Assembly: GCA_009746045.1 (NCBI GenBank)
Contig: RPFO01000299.1
Span: forward strand, 2,107,130 to 2,171,129
Reading direction: 5' to 3'
DNA: 64,000 nucleotides
Origin: Mesostigma viride
Taxonomy: Eukaryota; Streptophyta; Mesostigmatophyceae; Mesostigmatales; Mesostigmataceae
Part shown: positions 63,482 to 64,000 of the stretch, piece by piece
How the letters are laid out: each line of letters starts with the position of its first letter
How positions within the stretch are numbered: the stretch's first letter is position 1
Translations under genes and position numbers: made by a program
The notes under the pieces: model-generated
Database searches by the model: none
Told to the model about the DNA's origin: nothing
What the model saw: only the letters and a program-made list of their open reading frames with translations

Positions 63482-63679
63482 TCACTTGCCTCGAGCATTA
63501 CTATTCCGCTGGACAAATGCGTCCAAGAGGCGTCGTTTTGCCACCGAATGCTCCTCCACGTTGATTTCTCCCGATGCTAACATGTTTTGTAATTCCTTAA
63601 AGTAAGCATCCGTAGAATATGCCATCGCTTTGGGAAGCGGGGGTGCGCTATCTGCTGAGGATACGGGCGCCATCGGCAT
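63482..63679 (-). CDS. Small protein or exon with SHOCT-like helix pair
   Basis: A 65-residue frame ending YFKELQNMLASGEINVEEHS then VAKRRLLDAFVQ. The pattern of helix, Gly-x-Ile and acidic turn, then a Lys/Arg-rich helix resembles the short SHOCT module often found at protein C-termini. The N-terminal part is Pro/Ala/Ser-rich. It may be the last exon of a gene extending past 63679. Motif recognition only. Confidence 0.35.
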   Translation of the reverse strand: MPMAPVSSADSAPPLPKAMAYSTDAYFKELQNMLASGEINVEEHSVAKRRLLDAFVQRNSNARGK

Positions 63680-64000
63680 GGGCGACGACAGGAAAATATG
63701 CTGCCTTCGGCAAGCCCTCCGTTATTTACTTGGGACCACAGTATTTTTCGATGTCACATACAACGTGTGCCATCAATTCTTGCAGTGGCCGGAGACTTCA
63801 ACAGAGACGGGCAATCTGGGAGTTCCGGAGAAGATGCTTCGCCGAGAAAATCGCGGCAGGGGCCATGTGAGGCTGTGATTGGCTGAGATGGGTAGCCCCG
63901 TCGTTCGTTCGGCTCGTGACTGGTGACTACGGTAAGTGACTGGTGACTGCTGACCCTGGTGTCGTTTGTCTTTGACGAACCTCAACTCTCAATACAGGCT

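Overview
The window reads as nuclear DNA of a eukaryotic microbe, most likely a unicellular green alga. That identification is inference from element types (algal-style Ty3/gypsy chromovirus, polinton-like virus genes, CACTA-like and piggyBac-like DNA elements, non-LTR retrotransposons) and from the abundance of minisatellites. I see no rRNA, no CRISPR array and no convincing conserved host gene. Nearly everything is mobile or viral DNA, much of it nested.

Layout. 1-13106: a Ty3/gypsy chromovirus, cut by the window start inside its 5' LTR. It has an extra small ORF with an RNase H1-N/viroplasmin-like domain before gag, then gag, protease, RT, RNase H, integrase with chromodomain, and a 770-residue extra ORF in the env position. 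Two DNA elements sit inside pol (5203-6891 and 8103-9137). Removing each, keeping one target-site copy, restores the pol frame exactly. 13107 to about 46760: remains of an endogenous polinton-like virus. It holds a capsid-like protein, a C2H2 zinc-finger protein and a long fibre-like structural protein on the minus strand. On the plus strand are a coiled-coil protein, an A32-type packaging ATPase, an AT-hook protein, a tyrosine integrase and a primase-helicase. It is interrupted by a 9170-bp TIR element (19057-28226, inside the ATPase), a 4406-bp CACTA-like element (29577-33982), a truncated retroelement flanked by a 659-bp duplication of viral DNA (34149-40333), and a second copy of the 1.7-kb piggyBac-like element (44588-46286, inside the replication gene). 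46849-47110: a tandem pair of similar long hairpins. 47371-47937: an unrecognised intact ORF. 48.2-53.8 kb: fragments of non-LTR retrotransposons, two with a CCHC/restriction-like-endonuclease end and one 5'-truncated copy with a 13-bp target-site duplication. 53.8-64 kb: mostly unassigned sequence with long microsatellites and a few short possible exons.

How it works together. The viral genes form a divergent cassette around a shared A/T-rich promoter at about 18.26-18.30 kb, and TTATA-like boxes lie just upstream of several viral start codons. Integrase, primase-helicase, ATPase and capsid-like genes are the expected module for an integrating polinton-like virus, but I could not identify a major capsid protein. 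Most viral and retroelement genes carry small frameshifts although the gypsy LTRs are identical over the 165 bp that can be compared. Uncorrected assembly indels are therefore a serious alternative to true decay.
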